Shown: one piece after another, positions 17,456-26,720 of the stretch | How positions within the stretch are numbered: the stretch's first letter is position 1 | Layout: each line of letters starts with the position of its first letter | Origin: DASUKM01 sp036278735 | GTDB taxonomy: Bacteria; Acidobacteriota; Vicinamibacteria; Vicinamibacterales; 2-12-FULL-66-21 | NCBI GenBank assembly: GCA_036278735.1 | Contig: DASUKM010000016.1 | Location: 1-64,000, forward strand | Length of the DNA stretch: 64,000 bases | Direction: 5' to 3' | Made by a program: the position numbers and the translations under genes | Notes under the pieces: generated by a model | Database searches by the model: none | The model's input: the letters and a program-made list of their open reading frames with translations, nothing else | Told to the model about the DNA's origin: nothing

Positions 17456-18190
17456 CTACAACAACGCGATCGTGCCGATGCCGGCGCCGATGAGGAGCAG
17501 CTGGCGGGCGCCGCCGGCGGCCGCGGACCCGCGGTGCAGATCCGGGATCAGATCGACCATCGCGATGTACAGGAAATTGCCGGCCGCGAACGCCAGCACG
17601 TACGGCAGCGCATGCGGCACCGCGCGTGACGCGGCGATCATCGCGATCGCGCCGAAGACGCCGCCCAGCGCCGACGCCAGATTCAGCAGAAACGCCTGTG
17701 CGCGCGAGTAGCCGGCGCGCAGCAGGATGGCGACGTCCCCCACCTCCTGCGGGATCTCGTGCGTCGCGACCGCCAGCGCCGTCGTCAGGCCCAGCGGAAT
17801 CGACGCCAGCACCGCCGCGGCGATCACGGCTCCGTCGGTGAACGTATGGAAGGCATCCCCGACGATGACGAGCGATCCCGCCGACGTGTGCGTGTGGCAC
17901 GCTTCGCCGCCATGGCAGTGGCGCCAGATCACCACCTTCTCGAGCAGGAAGAAGCTCAGGATTCCCGCAATCAACGTCCCCATCGCCGTCGTCGGCGGCA
18001 GTTGCCCGAGTGATTCGGGCAGCAGCGCGAGCAGCGCGACGCCGAGCAGCGTGCCGACGGCGTAGCTGAGGAGCCACGGCACGAGCCGCACGCGATGATC
18101 CTCGCCGAGCAGCAGGAACGACGAGGCGGTCAACAGCCCGCCGAGGCTGCCCAGAATGCTGAGGCCGACGGATACGACGAGCAGGGACAC
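17456..18190 (-). CDS. ZIP family divalent metal transporter
   Basis: A 244-residue inner-membrane protein with about eight hydrophobic segments. It has the two ZIP metal-site motifs: VGDAFHTFTDGAVIAAA in helix IV and ATHEIPQEVGDVAILL in helix V. A short His-rich loop (WRHCHGGEACHTHTS) lies before helix IV, typical of ZIP cytoplasmic loops. It probably imports zinc or another divalent ion. Two palindromes sit directly after its stop. No neighbouring regulator is visible. Confidence 0.92.
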   Translation of the reverse strand: MSLLVVSVGLSILGSLGGLLTASSFLLLGEDHRVRLVPWLLSYAVGTLLGVALLALLPESLGQLPPTTAMGTLIAGILSFFLLEKVVIWRHCHGGEACHTHTSAGSLVIVGDAFHTFTDGAVIAAAVLASIPLGLTTALAVATHEIPQEVGDVAILLRAGYSRAQAFLLNLASALGGVFGAIAMIAASRAVPHALPYVLAFAAGNFLYIAMVDLIPDLHRGSAAAGGARQLLLIGAGIGTIALL

Positions 18191-18214
18191 GCGATCATCA
18201 TAGTCGAGCGTCCC

Positions 18215-19288
18215 TCAAGGTCCGGCCAGGTAGCCGCGGCGCGCGCGGACGCGGTAGTCGGGATTCCGAAGCTCCACCCGGATCGTGTGCCACCGGCCGT
18301 CCTTGGGGCCCGGCGCCGCATACCCGATGTCGTACTGCTTGCTCAGCTCGTCGGCGATGCCGGCGGTGGCGGGATCCAGATCGCTCGGGTCGCGGATGAT
18401 TTCGGTGCGCCCGCCGCTGTCGTCGGTGATGTCGCGCAGCGCGCCGGCGTTCACGCGCTCGTCCCTCAGATGCGATCGGTTGGGCCCATAGGGCCCCGGC
18501 GCGGGAGGGGGCATCGGGACCGGACGGCGGCCACCCGGAATCGGAAACGGGAACGGACGCCGCGGGCCGCGCGGCCCAAGGATCGGCGGCCGCTGCGGGG
18601 AGTTCATCACATACCGCGGCGCCGCGTCGCCGTCGATCCCGACGGCATAGACCAGCACCTCGCTCTGGCGGATCAGCCGCTTGACGGTTTCCGCATTCGC
18701 ATGGCTGCTCGTATCGTTGCCATCCGAGATGACCACGATCGCCTTCTTGCGGTTCTTGCCGGTTTCCGCAAGCGGGATCGCTTCGGCCAGCGCGTCGTAC
18801 AGCGCCGTGCCCCCGCGCGGTTGGATGCCGGCGATGGCGTCGCTGAGCCGCTGCCTGTCGCGCGTCCAGCCCTGCACCAGTTCCGGCTCGCTGTCGAACC
18901 GGTACAGGAACACCTCGTCGTCGGGATCGAGGAGCTGGACGAGGAAGCGCTCGAGCGCCTGACGCGCGGCCGACATTTTCGGCCCTTCCATGCTGCCGCT
19001 CGTGTCGAGCAGAATGCCCAGGCTGACGGGCACGCGCTCGGCGCTGAAGTGCGCAATCGGCTGGATCTGGTCGTCGTCGTAGACCCGGAAGTCGTCGCGG
19101 GTGAGGTTCGGGACGAAGCGGCCCGATTCGTCCGTGACCGTCGCCGTCACATTGATCAGCTCGACGCCCGCCCGGAACTTGAACCCCTGCTGCTGCGCAT
19201 CGGATGGCTGCGCCGGCTGCTGCGCGACGGCCACGGCGACGGCCGTCGTCAGAAACGTCCCGAGCAGTGCGAGTGTTGGCCTACGCAT
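18215..19288 (-). CDS. VWA domain protein (VWFA-related acidobacterial type)
   Basis: A 357-residue exported protein: signal peptide (PTLALLGTFLTTAVAVAVAQQ), then a domain beginning FRAGVELINVTATVTDESGRFV. A von Willebrand A domain follows with the MIDAS motif LLDTSGSM near residue 92 and GGTALYDAL and VVISDGND later. A proline-rich insert (RPFPFPIPGG, MPPPAPGPYG) breaks the second half. The layout matches the VWFA-related acidobacterial domain family. Such proteins bind a metal ion and mediate protein contacts; the partner is unknown. Start 19288 places the signal peptide at the N terminus. Confidence 0.88.
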   Translation of the reverse strand: MRRPTLALLGTFLTTAVAVAVAQQPAQPSDAQQQGFKFRAGVELINVTATVTDESGRFVPNLTRDDFRVYDDDQIQPIAHFSAERVPVSLGILLDTSGSMEGPKMSAARQALERFLVQLLDPDDEVFLYRFDSEPELVQGWTRDRQRLSDAIAGIQPRGGTALYDALAEAIPLAETGKNRKKAIVVISDGNDTSSHANAETVKRLIRQSEVLVYAVGIDGDAAPRYVMNSPQRPPILGPRGPRRPFPFPIPGGRRPVPMPPPAPGPYGPNRSHLRDERVNAGALRDITDDSGGRTEIIRDPSDLDPATAGIADELSKQYDIGYAAPGPKDGRWHTIRVELRNPDYRVRARRGYLAGP

Positions 19289-19426
19289 GTTCGCCGAGCA
19301 TCGGCCGTCAAGGGCAAGAGCCGTTCCTTCGGAGGCGGGGCCGTTCCGGGCCGATTCCCGCACGATCGGCGCGGCGGCACTGTGCTCCGCGAGAGACAGG
19401 TGTGCAAACTATGCTACAAACGCCGG

Positions 19427-20182
19427 ATGCAGGCAGCGATTGTGACGGGGGCGTCGAGCGGCATCGGCCGGGCCGCGGCCCGGAGGTTTGGTCAGGACGG
19501 GGCGCCGGTGCTGGCCGTCGGACGGCAGGCGGAGGCGCTCAGAGAGGTGGCGGCCGAGGTGGAAGCCGTGGGCGGCCGCTGCGTGACGCTGCAGGCGGAC
19601 GTGACGGCCGGCGACGCGCCCGACCGGATCGTCGCCGCCGCGGTGGCTGCGTTCGGCGGGATTGCGGCGGTCGTCAACGCGGCCGGGGTCATCGCGTCGG
19701 GCACCATCGAGACGACGTCGGACGAGCAGTGGGACACGATGCTCGACCTCAACCTCCGCGCGCCGTTTCGCCTGATGCGCGCCGCCGTTCCGCACCTGGC
19801 GCGGACGCGGGGGGCGGTCGTCAACGTGTCGAGCGTGACGGGACAGCGGTCGTTTCCGGGCGTGCTGGCCTACTGCGTCAGCAAGGCCGGCGTCGATCAT
19901 CTGACGCGCTGCGCGGCCCTCGAACTCGCGGCCCAGGGCATTCGCGTGAACGCGGTCAATCCGGGCGTCGTCGTGACGAACCTGCACCGCCGGTCCGGAA
20001 TGGCGGAGGAGGCGTACGGCGGCTTCCTCGAACGGTCGAAGACCACGCACCCGCTCGGGCGCGCCGGACAACCCGAGGAAATCGCCGAACTGATCGCGTT
20101 TCTCGCCTCGCCGCGCGCCGGCTGGATCACCGGCGAAACGATTGCCATCGACGGCGGCCGTCACCTGACGTGCGCGCGTTAG
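19427..20182 (+). CDS. SDR family NAD(P)-dependent oxidoreductase
   Basis: A 251-residue classical short-chain dehydrogenase. It has the cofactor motif TGASSGIG (residues 7-14), NAAG, the catalytic serine in NVSSVTG, the YCVSKAG active-site Tyr-x3-Lys and a C-terminal ITGETIAIDGG. Length is standard. ATG 19427 was used; the longer frame upstream lies over the divergent VWA gene. The TAG stop is followed directly by a (GCTTTGG)n array shared with the convergent methyltransferase gene. The substrate cannot be told from sequence. Confidence 0.93.
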   Translation: MQAAIVTGASSGIGRAAARRFGQDGAPVLAVGRQAEALREVAAEVEAVGGRCVTLQADVTAGDAPDRIVAAAVAAFGGIAAVVNAAGVIASGTIETTSDEQWDTMLDLNLRAPFRLMRAAVPHLARTRGAVVNVSSVTGQRSFPGVLAYCVSKAGVDHLTRCAALELAAQGIRVNAVNPGVVVTNLHRRSGMAEEAYGGFLERSKTTHPLGRAGQPEEIAELIAFLASPRAGWITGETIAIDGGRHLTCAR

Positions 20183-20210
20183 GCTTTGGGCTTCGGGCTT
20201 TCGGCTTTAG
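20183..20210. repeat. 7-bp period array, unit GCTTTGG, between two convergent stops
   Basis: Four heptamers: GCTTTGG, GCTTCGG, GCTTTCG, GCTTTAG. The first base follows directly on the TAG of the SDR gene. The last unit contains, on the other strand, the TAA of the convergent methyltransferase gene. The same unit follows TAG at 61479 and at the LolA-like gene end near 63426. Confidence 0.92.
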
Positions 20211-20773
20211 GAGGTTCGGTTCGGCCTCGCTCCCTCGACGAAGACGAGCCCCTCGCGTTCGGCGATGACCCGCACGCCCGCGAAGTGTTCCGCCTCGAGC
20301 GCGCGGCGGGCGCCGCCGTGCCGGACGTAGTGCTCGTCCAGCGTCCGGCGGCTGATCAGGGCGCCGAGGCCGGCGCGCATGGCGGTCTCGATCGCCATCA
20401 CGCGTCCTCCCGGCCGCAGCACGCGGTGGACCTGCTGCAGCGCGCGGACGCGGGTTTCCGGTTGGAGGGTGGCGAGCACGTCGCGCAGGATCGCGATGTC
20501 GAAACTGGCCGCTTCGTACGGCAGCAGCGTGAGCGGCGCGCACGCCGTGTCGATCAGTGCGCCGGCGCGTTCGACGGCCTCGCGGGCCCGATCGAGGCGC
20601 TGCTGATCGGGCTCGACGAGCGAGGCGGCGCCGGTCAGTCCGGTTTTCGACGCGAGCGCCGCGACGAGCGCCGGATCGGCCGCGCCGACGAACAGCACGC
20701 GGTCCCCGAGTTTCACGGCGGCCATGCTGACCGCCAGCGATTCCTTCGGCGCGCTCCGGCGAAAAATAGGCAT
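20207..20773 (-). CDS. Class I SAM-dependent methyltransferase
   Basis: A 188-residue protein with a Rossmann-type methyltransferase fold. RVLFVGAADPALVAAL is the SAM loop, degenerate compared with the usual GxGxG. AAIDTACAPL-like and FDIAILRDVLATL regions follow, then HRVLRPGGRVMAIE (motif III-like). The stop TAA lies in the heptamer array. Its start is 26 bp from the divergent ino1 start, so the two promoters share that spacer. The substrate is unknown. Confidence 0.75.
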   Translation of the reverse strand: MPIFRRSAPKESLAVSMAAVKLGDRVLFVGAADPALVAALASKTGLTGAASLVEPDQQRLDRAREAVERAGALIDTACAPLTLLPYEAASFDIAILRDVLATLQPETRVRALQQVHRVLRPGGRVMAIETAMRAGLGALISRRTLDEHYVRHGGARRALEAEHFAGVRVIAEREGLVFVEGARPNRTS

Positions 20774-20799
20774 CGGTGATGATGATATAGTGTCCGATT

Positions 20800-22113
<1,314 letters not shown>

Positions 22114-22114
22114 C

Positions 22115-22633
22115 ATGCCTGCACTGCCCGCGCCCCCACGGCTGCAGCCGGCCCTCCTGGGCGGGGCCTTCATCGGCGTGCTCTCCGCGCTGCCGATCAT
22201 CAGCGTCGGCAACTGCTGTTGCCTCTGGGTGATCGGCGGCGGCATCCTGGCCGCATACCTGATGCAGCAGAACTACCCCTATCCGATCAGCGCCGCCGAC
22301 GGCGCGCTGGTCGGTCTGCTGGCCGGGGTGTTCGGCGGCATCATCGGGGCGGTCCTGTCGATCCCGCTCGCGTTGATGATGGCGCCGTTCCAGGAGCGGC
22401 TGCTCGAACGCATCATGGCGAACCCGGACATGCCGCAGGAGTATCGCGGGCTGTTCGAGAACATGAACCGGGCCGGCGCCGCGCTGGCGTTTCGATTCGT
22501 GTTCGCCATCATCGGGATCGTCGTCGGCGCGGTGTTCGCGATGCTCGGCGGCCTGCTGGGCGTCGCCCTGTTCCGGAAGCGCCTGCCCCCCACGCCGCCC
22601 CCCGGCACCGTCGAGATCCTGCCGCCAGCCTGA
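22115..22633 (+). CDS. Small membrane protein, function unknown
   Basis: A 172-residue protein with about four hydrophobic segments. A Cys cluster (VGNCCCLWVIGGG, residues 30-42) lies in the first membrane hairpin and glycine-rich helices (LLAGVFGGIIGAVLS; IGIVVGAVFAMLGGLLGVALF) follow. It starts one base after the ino1 stop, so it is probably co-transcribed. The C-terminal tail (PPTPPPGTVEILPPA) is coded partly by a segment that is repeated at 30446, at the far side of the accessory island. No function is recognised. Confidence 0.75.
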   Translation: MPALPAPPRLQPALLGGAFIGVLSALPIISVGNCCCLWVIGGGILAAYLMQQNYPYPISAADGALVGLLAGVFGGIIGAVLSIPLALMMAPFQERLLERIMANPDMPQEYRGLFENMNRAGAALAFRFVFAIIGIVVGAVFAMLGGLLGVALFRKRLPPTPPPGTVEILPPA

Positions 22634-22668
22634 GTCAGGCCTGATCTGGTCAGGGCATCAAGCCCTGA
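22609..22668. repeat. Left copy of 60-bp direct repeat bounding the accessory island
   Basis: This 60-bp stretch covers the last codons of the membrane protein gene (EILPPA, stop) and a following GTCAGGGC...GCCCTGA palindrome. It matches 30446-30505 at 55 of 60 positions in the same orientation. The island of RHS-type genes and relics lies between the two copies. Confidence 0.85.
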
Positions 22669-22896
22669 ATGATTCATGAATGAGCGCGACGCCGAGGTCC
22701 ATTCGCTCCGAAAACCGTCATCCGCGGGCCGGAAAAACGCGGCTCCGGCTTATCGTCGTCCGAACGCGGTTTGGGGACCCCCATCCCCAAACCTTGTCGC
22801 TGGCCTGCGCCGCATTTTTCGTGTGCCTGACGGCCCGCTCCTACGGTTTTCTCCGCGAACGAACCTCGTCATCGCCGCGCACTCCTGAATGATTCA
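22664..22896. other. 207-bp segment between 13-bp direct repeats, with a strong hairpin
   Basis: CCTGAATGATTCA occurs at 22664-22676 and again at 22884-22896. Between the copies is an AT-richer, apparently non-coding segment with a 10-bp perfect stem, GGTTTGGGGA/TCCCCAAACC (22768-22793). It could be a small insertion with target-site duplication. Its ends show no clear terminal inverted repeat. No gene is supported here. Confidence 0.5.
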
Positions 22897-23205
22897 GGGT
22901 GATCCCGAATCCATGCCGCCGCCCGCTCGGCGAGCGGCTGGGGGTACGCGGCATCGAGCCGGGCCAGAAAGTCGAGCGCCCACCACTCGAAGAACGCGAC
23001 CGGATCCGGATGCGGCGTTGCCCAGTGCGCGCGGAAGTCGCCGAGCCCCTCAACCGGGCGCGCCCCGGAAAGGCAGCCGAGACGACGGTTGAAGGTCGTC
23101 CCACCCCAGCTCCAAGCCATCTCGCGCAGCAGTTCGTGGAGATCTTGCCGGTGTTTCTTGCCGGGCAGCTTCGGCAGCGCGCGCACGAGATCGCGAACGA
23201 GGCTC
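22869..23205 (-). pseudogene. C-terminal fragment of an unidentified gene
   Basis: About 110 residues read like genuine protein (DLHELLREMAWSWGGTTFNRR, PHPDPVAFFEWWALDFLARL, AERAAAWIRDHPESF), rich in Trp and Phe and without low complexity. The frame is open upstream to about 23205 but has no credible start and runs directly into the FG-GAP relic on the other strand. It is therefore taken as the 3' end of a gene cut by rearrangement. The family is not recognised. Confidence 0.4.
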
Positions 23206-23534
23206 GCTCGTCATCGGCTTCGACACGGGTGGCGCCGGGTGGCTCGAGGTGCTGGACGACGCGACCGCGAACTTCGTGGCCCTGCGCTGGCTGCAGCTCG
23301 ATTTCGCGGCGTACACGGGCGCCAACGGCACGCTGCATCCGGCGGTGGGAGACCTCGACGGCGACGGCAAGGCGGAGATCGTCGCAGGGCTGGGCCCGTA
23401 CAGCGGCGTGGCTGATGGTGTGGGACGACGCGACGACGGGGAACGCGGCGCTGCGACGGATCCAGATGGATCCGGCGCACACGGATGAAACCGATGGCGC
23501 CACCTGGCCAGCCGTCGGCCGGTTCACGCACTGA
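23206..23534 (+). pseudogene. FG-GAP/VCBS-repeat relic with frameshift
   Basis: The frame starting near 23213 encodes LVIGFDTGGAGWLEVLDDAT, then LHPAVGDLDGDGKAEIVAGLG, which is a calcium-binding FG-GAP (integrin-alpha-like) blade with DxDGDGxxE. At about 23405 the match jumps one frame (LMVWDDATTGNAALRRIQMD) and runs to a TGA at 23534. It has no start and no signal peptide. Shorter relatives occur at 26562 and 29752. FG-GAP blades often form the N-terminal part of bacterial RHS-type surface proteins. Confidence 0.7.
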
Positions 23535-23559
23535 GGTGTGTAGGCCGGGTCTTCCTTAC

Positions 23560-23576
23560 GTGGGGCTCCGCCCCAC
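23560..23576. repeat. GTGGGGC-TCC-GCCCCAC hairpin next to a half REP element
   Basis: A 7-bp stem with a 3-base loop. It directly follows a half copy of the REP-like palindrome (GTAGGCCGGGTCTTC at 23540-23554). GC-rich direct and inverted repeats continue to about 23660. Similar GGGGC-NNN-GCCCC hairpins lie at 36163 and 59906. Confidence 0.75.
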
Positions 23577-23679
23577 ACCCCGGCTCGGTCGCTCGCGGGG
23601 GCCCTGCGCCCCGCGCCGCTCCCTCGCGGGCGCGCTGCGCGCGCTGGCTGTGCGAGAGCGAGTCCTGGGATGCGCAGGC

Positions 23680-23797
23680 GTAGGCCGGGTCTTTTAGACC
23701 CGGCGACAGGTGTAGGACGGGTCTTCAGACCCGCCGGCCGTGTAGGCCGGGTCTTCAGACCCGGCGACAGGTGTAGGGCGGGTCTTGAGACCCGCCG
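23680..23797. repeat. Cluster of four REP-like palindromes
   Basis: Four tandem units of about 31 bp, each GTAGG followed by a (G)CCGGGTC-TTCA-GACCCGG(C)-type palindrome and GACAGGT-like spacers. Stems are at 23684-23704, 23718-23733, 23746-23765 and 23777-23796. Paired changes between copies (CCGGG/CCCGG against GCGGG/CCCGC) keep the stem intact, which suggests selection for the hairpin or gene conversion. Confidence 0.9.
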
Positions 23798-23832
23798 GAG
23801 GCTGGCCACGTCGTGGCGCAGGCGGTGGGACT

Positions 23833-23879
23833 CGGAACCCGGCACCCTGAACCCGACCCGGCACCCGGCACCCGGAACG
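23833..23879. repeat. 7-bp period array, unit CGGCACC
   Basis: Units CGGAACC, CGGCACC, CTGAACC, a 5-base slip, then CGGCACC twice and CGGAACG. It lies about 30 bp upstream of the start of the 160-residue exported protein, in what would be its leader. Confidence 0.8.
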
Positions 23880-23908
23880 ACAAGCGTCAAGACGAGACGG
23901 AGGCGACC

Positions 23909-24391
23909 ATGCGGAGCGCGGGACTGACGATTGCAATGAGCTTGGTGGCGGCGATGGCGCAGGCGCAGACGCCGCCGGCGAACGTGCCGGGGCTGCTGAC
24001 GAACGCAGCCCCGCTGGCGACGGTGGCAGTCGGCGCCGTGCGGCACACGCTCGACGTGGGCAATGCGTCGCTGGTGGCGATTGCGGCCGACGCGGTGACG
24101 TGCCACGCGACGACGCCGACAGGCTGTCCGGCGGTCCCCGCGATCGGCGCGCTCGAAGACGACTCGGCGCCCTGGTCGGCCGCGCGGCTCGACGGCCGCA
24201 TGCTCCTGGTGCGCAACGCGGGGCCGGGCGTCCTGGCGCTGGTGGGCGGCGACGCCGCGGCGCCGGCGGCCTGGCGCTTTAGTCGGTCCACGCTGGTCGC
24301 GGCCGGCGACGTCGTCCTGCTGGTGTACGACGCGAGCGCGCAGGTCTGGCGCGTGCTGGGCACCACGCCGGCGGCGGAGAGCGGACGATGA
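23909..24391 (+). CDS. Small exported protein preceding an RHS-core gene
   Basis: A 160-residue protein with a signal peptide (MRSAGLTIAMSLVAAMAQAQ) and a compact, beta-rich body (VRHTLDVGNASLVAIAADAV, ARLDGRMLLVRNAGPGVLAL, GDVVLLVYDASAQVWRVLG). Two cysteines (CHATTPTGC) could form a disulfide. The ATG has a good ribosome site (GGAGG, 23899-23903). The next gene begins four bases after its stop. A copy lacking the 5' half lies at 27285-27567, again directly before an RHS-core gene, so the pair is a duplicated unit. The function is unknown; a stabiliser or co-secreted partner is possible. Confidence 0.75.
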   Translation: MRSAGLTIAMSLVAAMAQAQTPPANVPGLLTNAAPLATVAVGAVRHTLDVGNASLVAIAADAVTCHATTPTGCPAVPAIGALEDDSAPWSAARLDGRMLLVRNAGPGVLALVGGDAAAPAAWRFSRSTLVAAGDVVLLVYDASAQVWRVLGTTPAAESGR

Positions 24392-24395
24392 GGCC

Positions 24396-25421
24396 ATGCG
24401 ACGCATGCTGGAGGCGCGGGTGAGGCGACTGGCCGCGGCGGCGTTCGGACTCGCGTTGCTGGCGCTGCCGTCGGTGGCGGCGGCACAGAGTGAGACGGTG
24501 GAGTACTATGGCACCGACGCCGCTGGCTCGGTCCGCGTGGTGTTCGACGCGAGCGGCAACGTCCTCAGCCGGATGGACTACATGCCCTTCGGCCAGGAGC
24601 TGTTCAGCGGCCTATTCGCGCCCGAGGCGCGCTTTGGCGGCCAGACGACCGACGAGGAGACCGCGCAGGGGAATTTTCACGCACGGCAGTACCAGGCGCG
24701 CACGGGCCGATTCGTGCGCACGGATCCGGTGTTTGATGGGCTATTTGATCCGCAGCGGTGGAATAGGTACGCGTATGCCGTGAACAATCCCCTCGCTTAC
24801 GGGGATACGACCGGCCTGAACGCCAGCGCATGGCCGGACGGCCTTTTCTGTGATGCCGAGAATTCGTTCGAGGACTGTGGCGGGGACTCGTTGTTCTGGG
24901 ACAACGGCGGTGGCGGCGGTTTCGAGTTCGGCGGAGCCTATGCTACGGCCGTCTCGCAGGGTTACACCGCGGACATGCCCAGCAACGTCTGGAACGACCT
25001 CCAGCAGTTCAATCAAGGAGTGGACCAGGCCATCGAAGACAACGGGCAGGCGCGCGAGGCAAACGCCGACCTCTCCAGCGGCGATCAGGCGGCTGCCGAT
25101 GCTATCGTGTCGGCCAACGGCGATCTGTCGTATGCGTTCATTCCTGATCTGAGCCAGCAGTCCGGATCGTATCAAGACATGGTGACCGCGTACCTCAAAG
25201 GATGGGGCGTGTGGGATCAGATTAATCAGTCGACAATGACGTGGACAGGTTCCGGGTACACGTTTGAGTTCACCGATCAAAGGGCTGCGAAGGCATCGCT
25301 TCAGGCAATCCGGCCTTCGCGAGCGGAGCACTCGGGGTGCTTCACGCGAAGGATGTCGGGTTCCCTAATTCCGACTTTCGGTCTCTCAGCTTTTCGACCG
25401 CCCCCGCCAGCCTTCAGGTGA
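24396..25421 (+). CDS. Miniature RHS-core protein A with variable C-terminal tip
   Basis: A 341-residue protein with its own signal peptide (FGLALLALPSVAAAQ). The RHS-associated core follows directly (residues about 36-138): YYGTDAAGSVRVVFDASGNV, RMDYMPFGQELF, RFGGQTTDEETA, HARQYQARTGRF, TDPV and NRYAYAVNNP. Normal RHS proteins carry the core after more than a thousand residues of YD repeats; here those are absent. Residues after about 139 form a tip unrelated to that of the second copy at 27572, although the first 128 residues differ at only eight positions. The last about 35 residues (PSRAEHSGCF onward) look out of frame; a better continuation lies in frame +2 to 25537. Confidence 0.75.
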   Translation: MRRMLEARVRRLAAAAFGLALLALPSVAAAQSETVEYYGTDAAGSVRVVFDASGNVLSRMDYMPFGQELFSGLFAPEARFGGQTTDEETAQGNFHARQYQARTGRFVRTDPVFDGLFDPQRWNRYAYAVNNPLAYGDTTGLNASAWPDGLFCDAENSFEDCGGDSLFWDNGGGGGFEFGGAYATAVSQGYTADMPSNVWNDLQQFNQGVDQAIEDNGQAREANADLSSGDQAAADAIVSANGDLSYAFIPDLSQQSGSYQDMVTAYLKGWGVWDQINQSTMTWTGSGYTFEFTDQRAAKASLQAIRPSRAEHSGCFTRRMSGSLIPTFGLSAFRPPPPAFR

Positions 25422-25537
25422 CGGTCGGAACGCACGGGCGAGTGTGGGCCGATGTGGATCGCTTCAATCCTTACGAGGGAGCCGTGCCGTTTTTGGAGCA
25501 TGGGTTCGTCGAAGTCCTGCATTTCGGAGGGTCCTGA
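25301..25537 (+). pseudogene. Probable true C-terminus of RHS-core protein A, one frame off
   Basis: In the frame of position 25301 the sequence reads SGNPAFASGALGVLHAKDVG, then LQVTVGTHGRVWADVDRFNP and EHGFVEVLHFGGS, ending at TGA 25537. This is protein-like, unlike the Pro/Arg-rich end of the annotated frame. A one-base change near 25300 would join it to the tip. The stop lies three bases before the next start, as expected for a real gene end. It may be a true frameshift mutation, programmed frameshifting or an assembly error. Confidence 0.55.
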
Positions 25538-25540
25538 CAT

Positions 25541-26371
25541 TTGGTCCGCGATGCCTCTGCCACGATCTGTCGTACGGTTATGGCGGTGGCGCTATCGATC
25601 GTCGCGTTCACTCCTTGGGGTCACCTGCCCAGAATCCGCGCTGCAGGTCAGATTGACGGAGCCGGCGAGCAGTGGGAGGCGGCGGTTCATGCGAAAGGAG
25701 GACGAAGCCGGTTGTACGACGTCACGAGCCTCGCGATGTCGTCCACGTCACATTGGGGAATTTGGGGCCTGAATCGGATTGCGGTTTCGTACGAGCGGCT
25801 GTTGGTCCCACCGTCTCGCCTCTGGTCCTGGTCCGACGAGAGACCATCTAGATTTGGTCTCCAGTTGCGCGTTGTGGATCTGAGTCGACATCATGCGCAG
25901 ATGATGTATGGCGGCTCCACGGGTCCACAACCTTCAGATGCGCCCACCCGAGGCGATATCGAACAACTACGCGAACTGCAGCTCTACACGCTCATGGAAA
26001 CGCGCTGGATGCGTCCGGAGGTGTTGGGAATGCAAACCGATCGCATCGGGTTCAAACGATATCTGGTGTTGAATACGCGGGTCGGGGATCAGCTGTTCGA
26101 CTTTTATTTGGATCGCCGGACGCATCTGCCAGCCCGGATCGTCGTTCACACGCCCGTGCCGGGCCGCATGTTCATGACCCGCTATGACCTGTCGGATTAC
26201 CATGCCGTGTCAGGCATCCAGTTTCCGGAAAACGTCGAGTTGAGGGACGAGGTGTCTGGTCCGTACAAGGAACACGTCACCTACCAGGTCAACGTGCCGT
26301 ATGACGAAACCGTGTTCACTCGTCCGCCGTCGATCGCGGATGGACCTCACGGCTGGCGCGTCAAGAAGTAG
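25541..26371 (+). CDS. Exported protein linked to the RHS cassette
   Basis: A 276-residue protein starting at TTG 25541 with a GGAGGG ribosome site at 25526-25531; ATG 25580 is an alternative. An N-terminal hydrophobic segment (VMAVALSIVAFTPWGHLP) suggests export. The C-terminal half (LFDFYLDRRTHLPARIVVHT, YDLSDYHAVSGIQFPENVEL) alternates polar and non-polar residues like a LolA/LppX-type half-barrel, an inference from pattern only. It begins three bases after the frameshifted end of the tip, the place of an immunity or partner gene. A truncated, frameshifted copy of its last third lies at 29957-30243. Confidence 0.65.
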   Translation: MVRDASATICRTVMAVALSIVAFTPWGHLPRIRAAGQIDGAGEQWEAAVHAKGGRSRLYDVTSLAMSSTSHWGIWGLNRIAVSYERLLVPPSRLWSWSDERPSRFGLQLRVVDLSRHHAQMMYGGSTGPQPSDAPTRGDIEQLRELQLYTLMETRWMRPEVLGMQTDRIGFKRYLVLNTRVGDQLFDFYLDRRTHLPARIVVHTPVPGRMFMTRYDLSDYHAVSGIQFPENVELRDEVSGPYKEHVTYQVNVPYDETVFTRPPSIADGPHGWRVKK

Positions 26372-26565
26372 CTGTCGACGCGCTCAATCGGCTCAGCACG
26401 GCGAATGGCCCTTGGGGCAGTCTGAGCTGGACGTACGACGCGGCGGGCAATCGCCTCACTGAGACGGACGCGGGGGGCACCACTTTAACGTACAACGGCA
26501 CGCTGACCTTCCCGCCGGGCACGACCACACATGTCGTCTGCCTCACAGCCGCCGCCGACCTGTGA
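26371..26565 (+). pseudogene. Relic of RHS YD-repeat and Calx-beta sequence
   Basis: The frame from 26371 encodes VDALNRLSTANGPWGSLSW, then TYDAAGNRLTETDAGGTT, a canonical YD repeat, followed by LTYNGTLTFPPGTTT, which resembles a Calx-beta strand pair. It stops at TGA 26565. No start exists; it begins right after the stop of the 276-residue gene. It records a larger RHS ancestor from which the core cassettes here were reduced. Confidence 0.7.
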
Positions 26566-26720
26566 ACTGGCTGCACAACGACCGGGCCGCCTACACGACG
26601 ACCAACGGCGAGCTGCACCTGGCGAGCGGGAACATGGACAACGGTTCCGAAGACGAGATCGAGGTCTCATGCTTCCGGGTATCATCAACAACGCTCAAAA
26701 TGGCGCTGTGTGCGACGTGA
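26562..26720 (+). pseudogene. FG-GAP relic, second copy
   Basis: This frame encodes VNWLHNDRAAYTTTNGELHL, then ASGNMDNGSEDEIEVSC, related to the FG-GAP relic at 23206 (RWLQLDFAAYTGANGTLHPA) and to 29752. The calcium-loop aspartates are degraded. The frame ends at TGA 26720 and overlaps the next small gene in another frame. Confidence 0.6.

Noticed and set aside
22841..24406. 521-codon minus-strand frame across the left part of the island
   Set aside because: It reads through REP palindromes and opposite the exported protein gene; composition is repetitive and without motifs.
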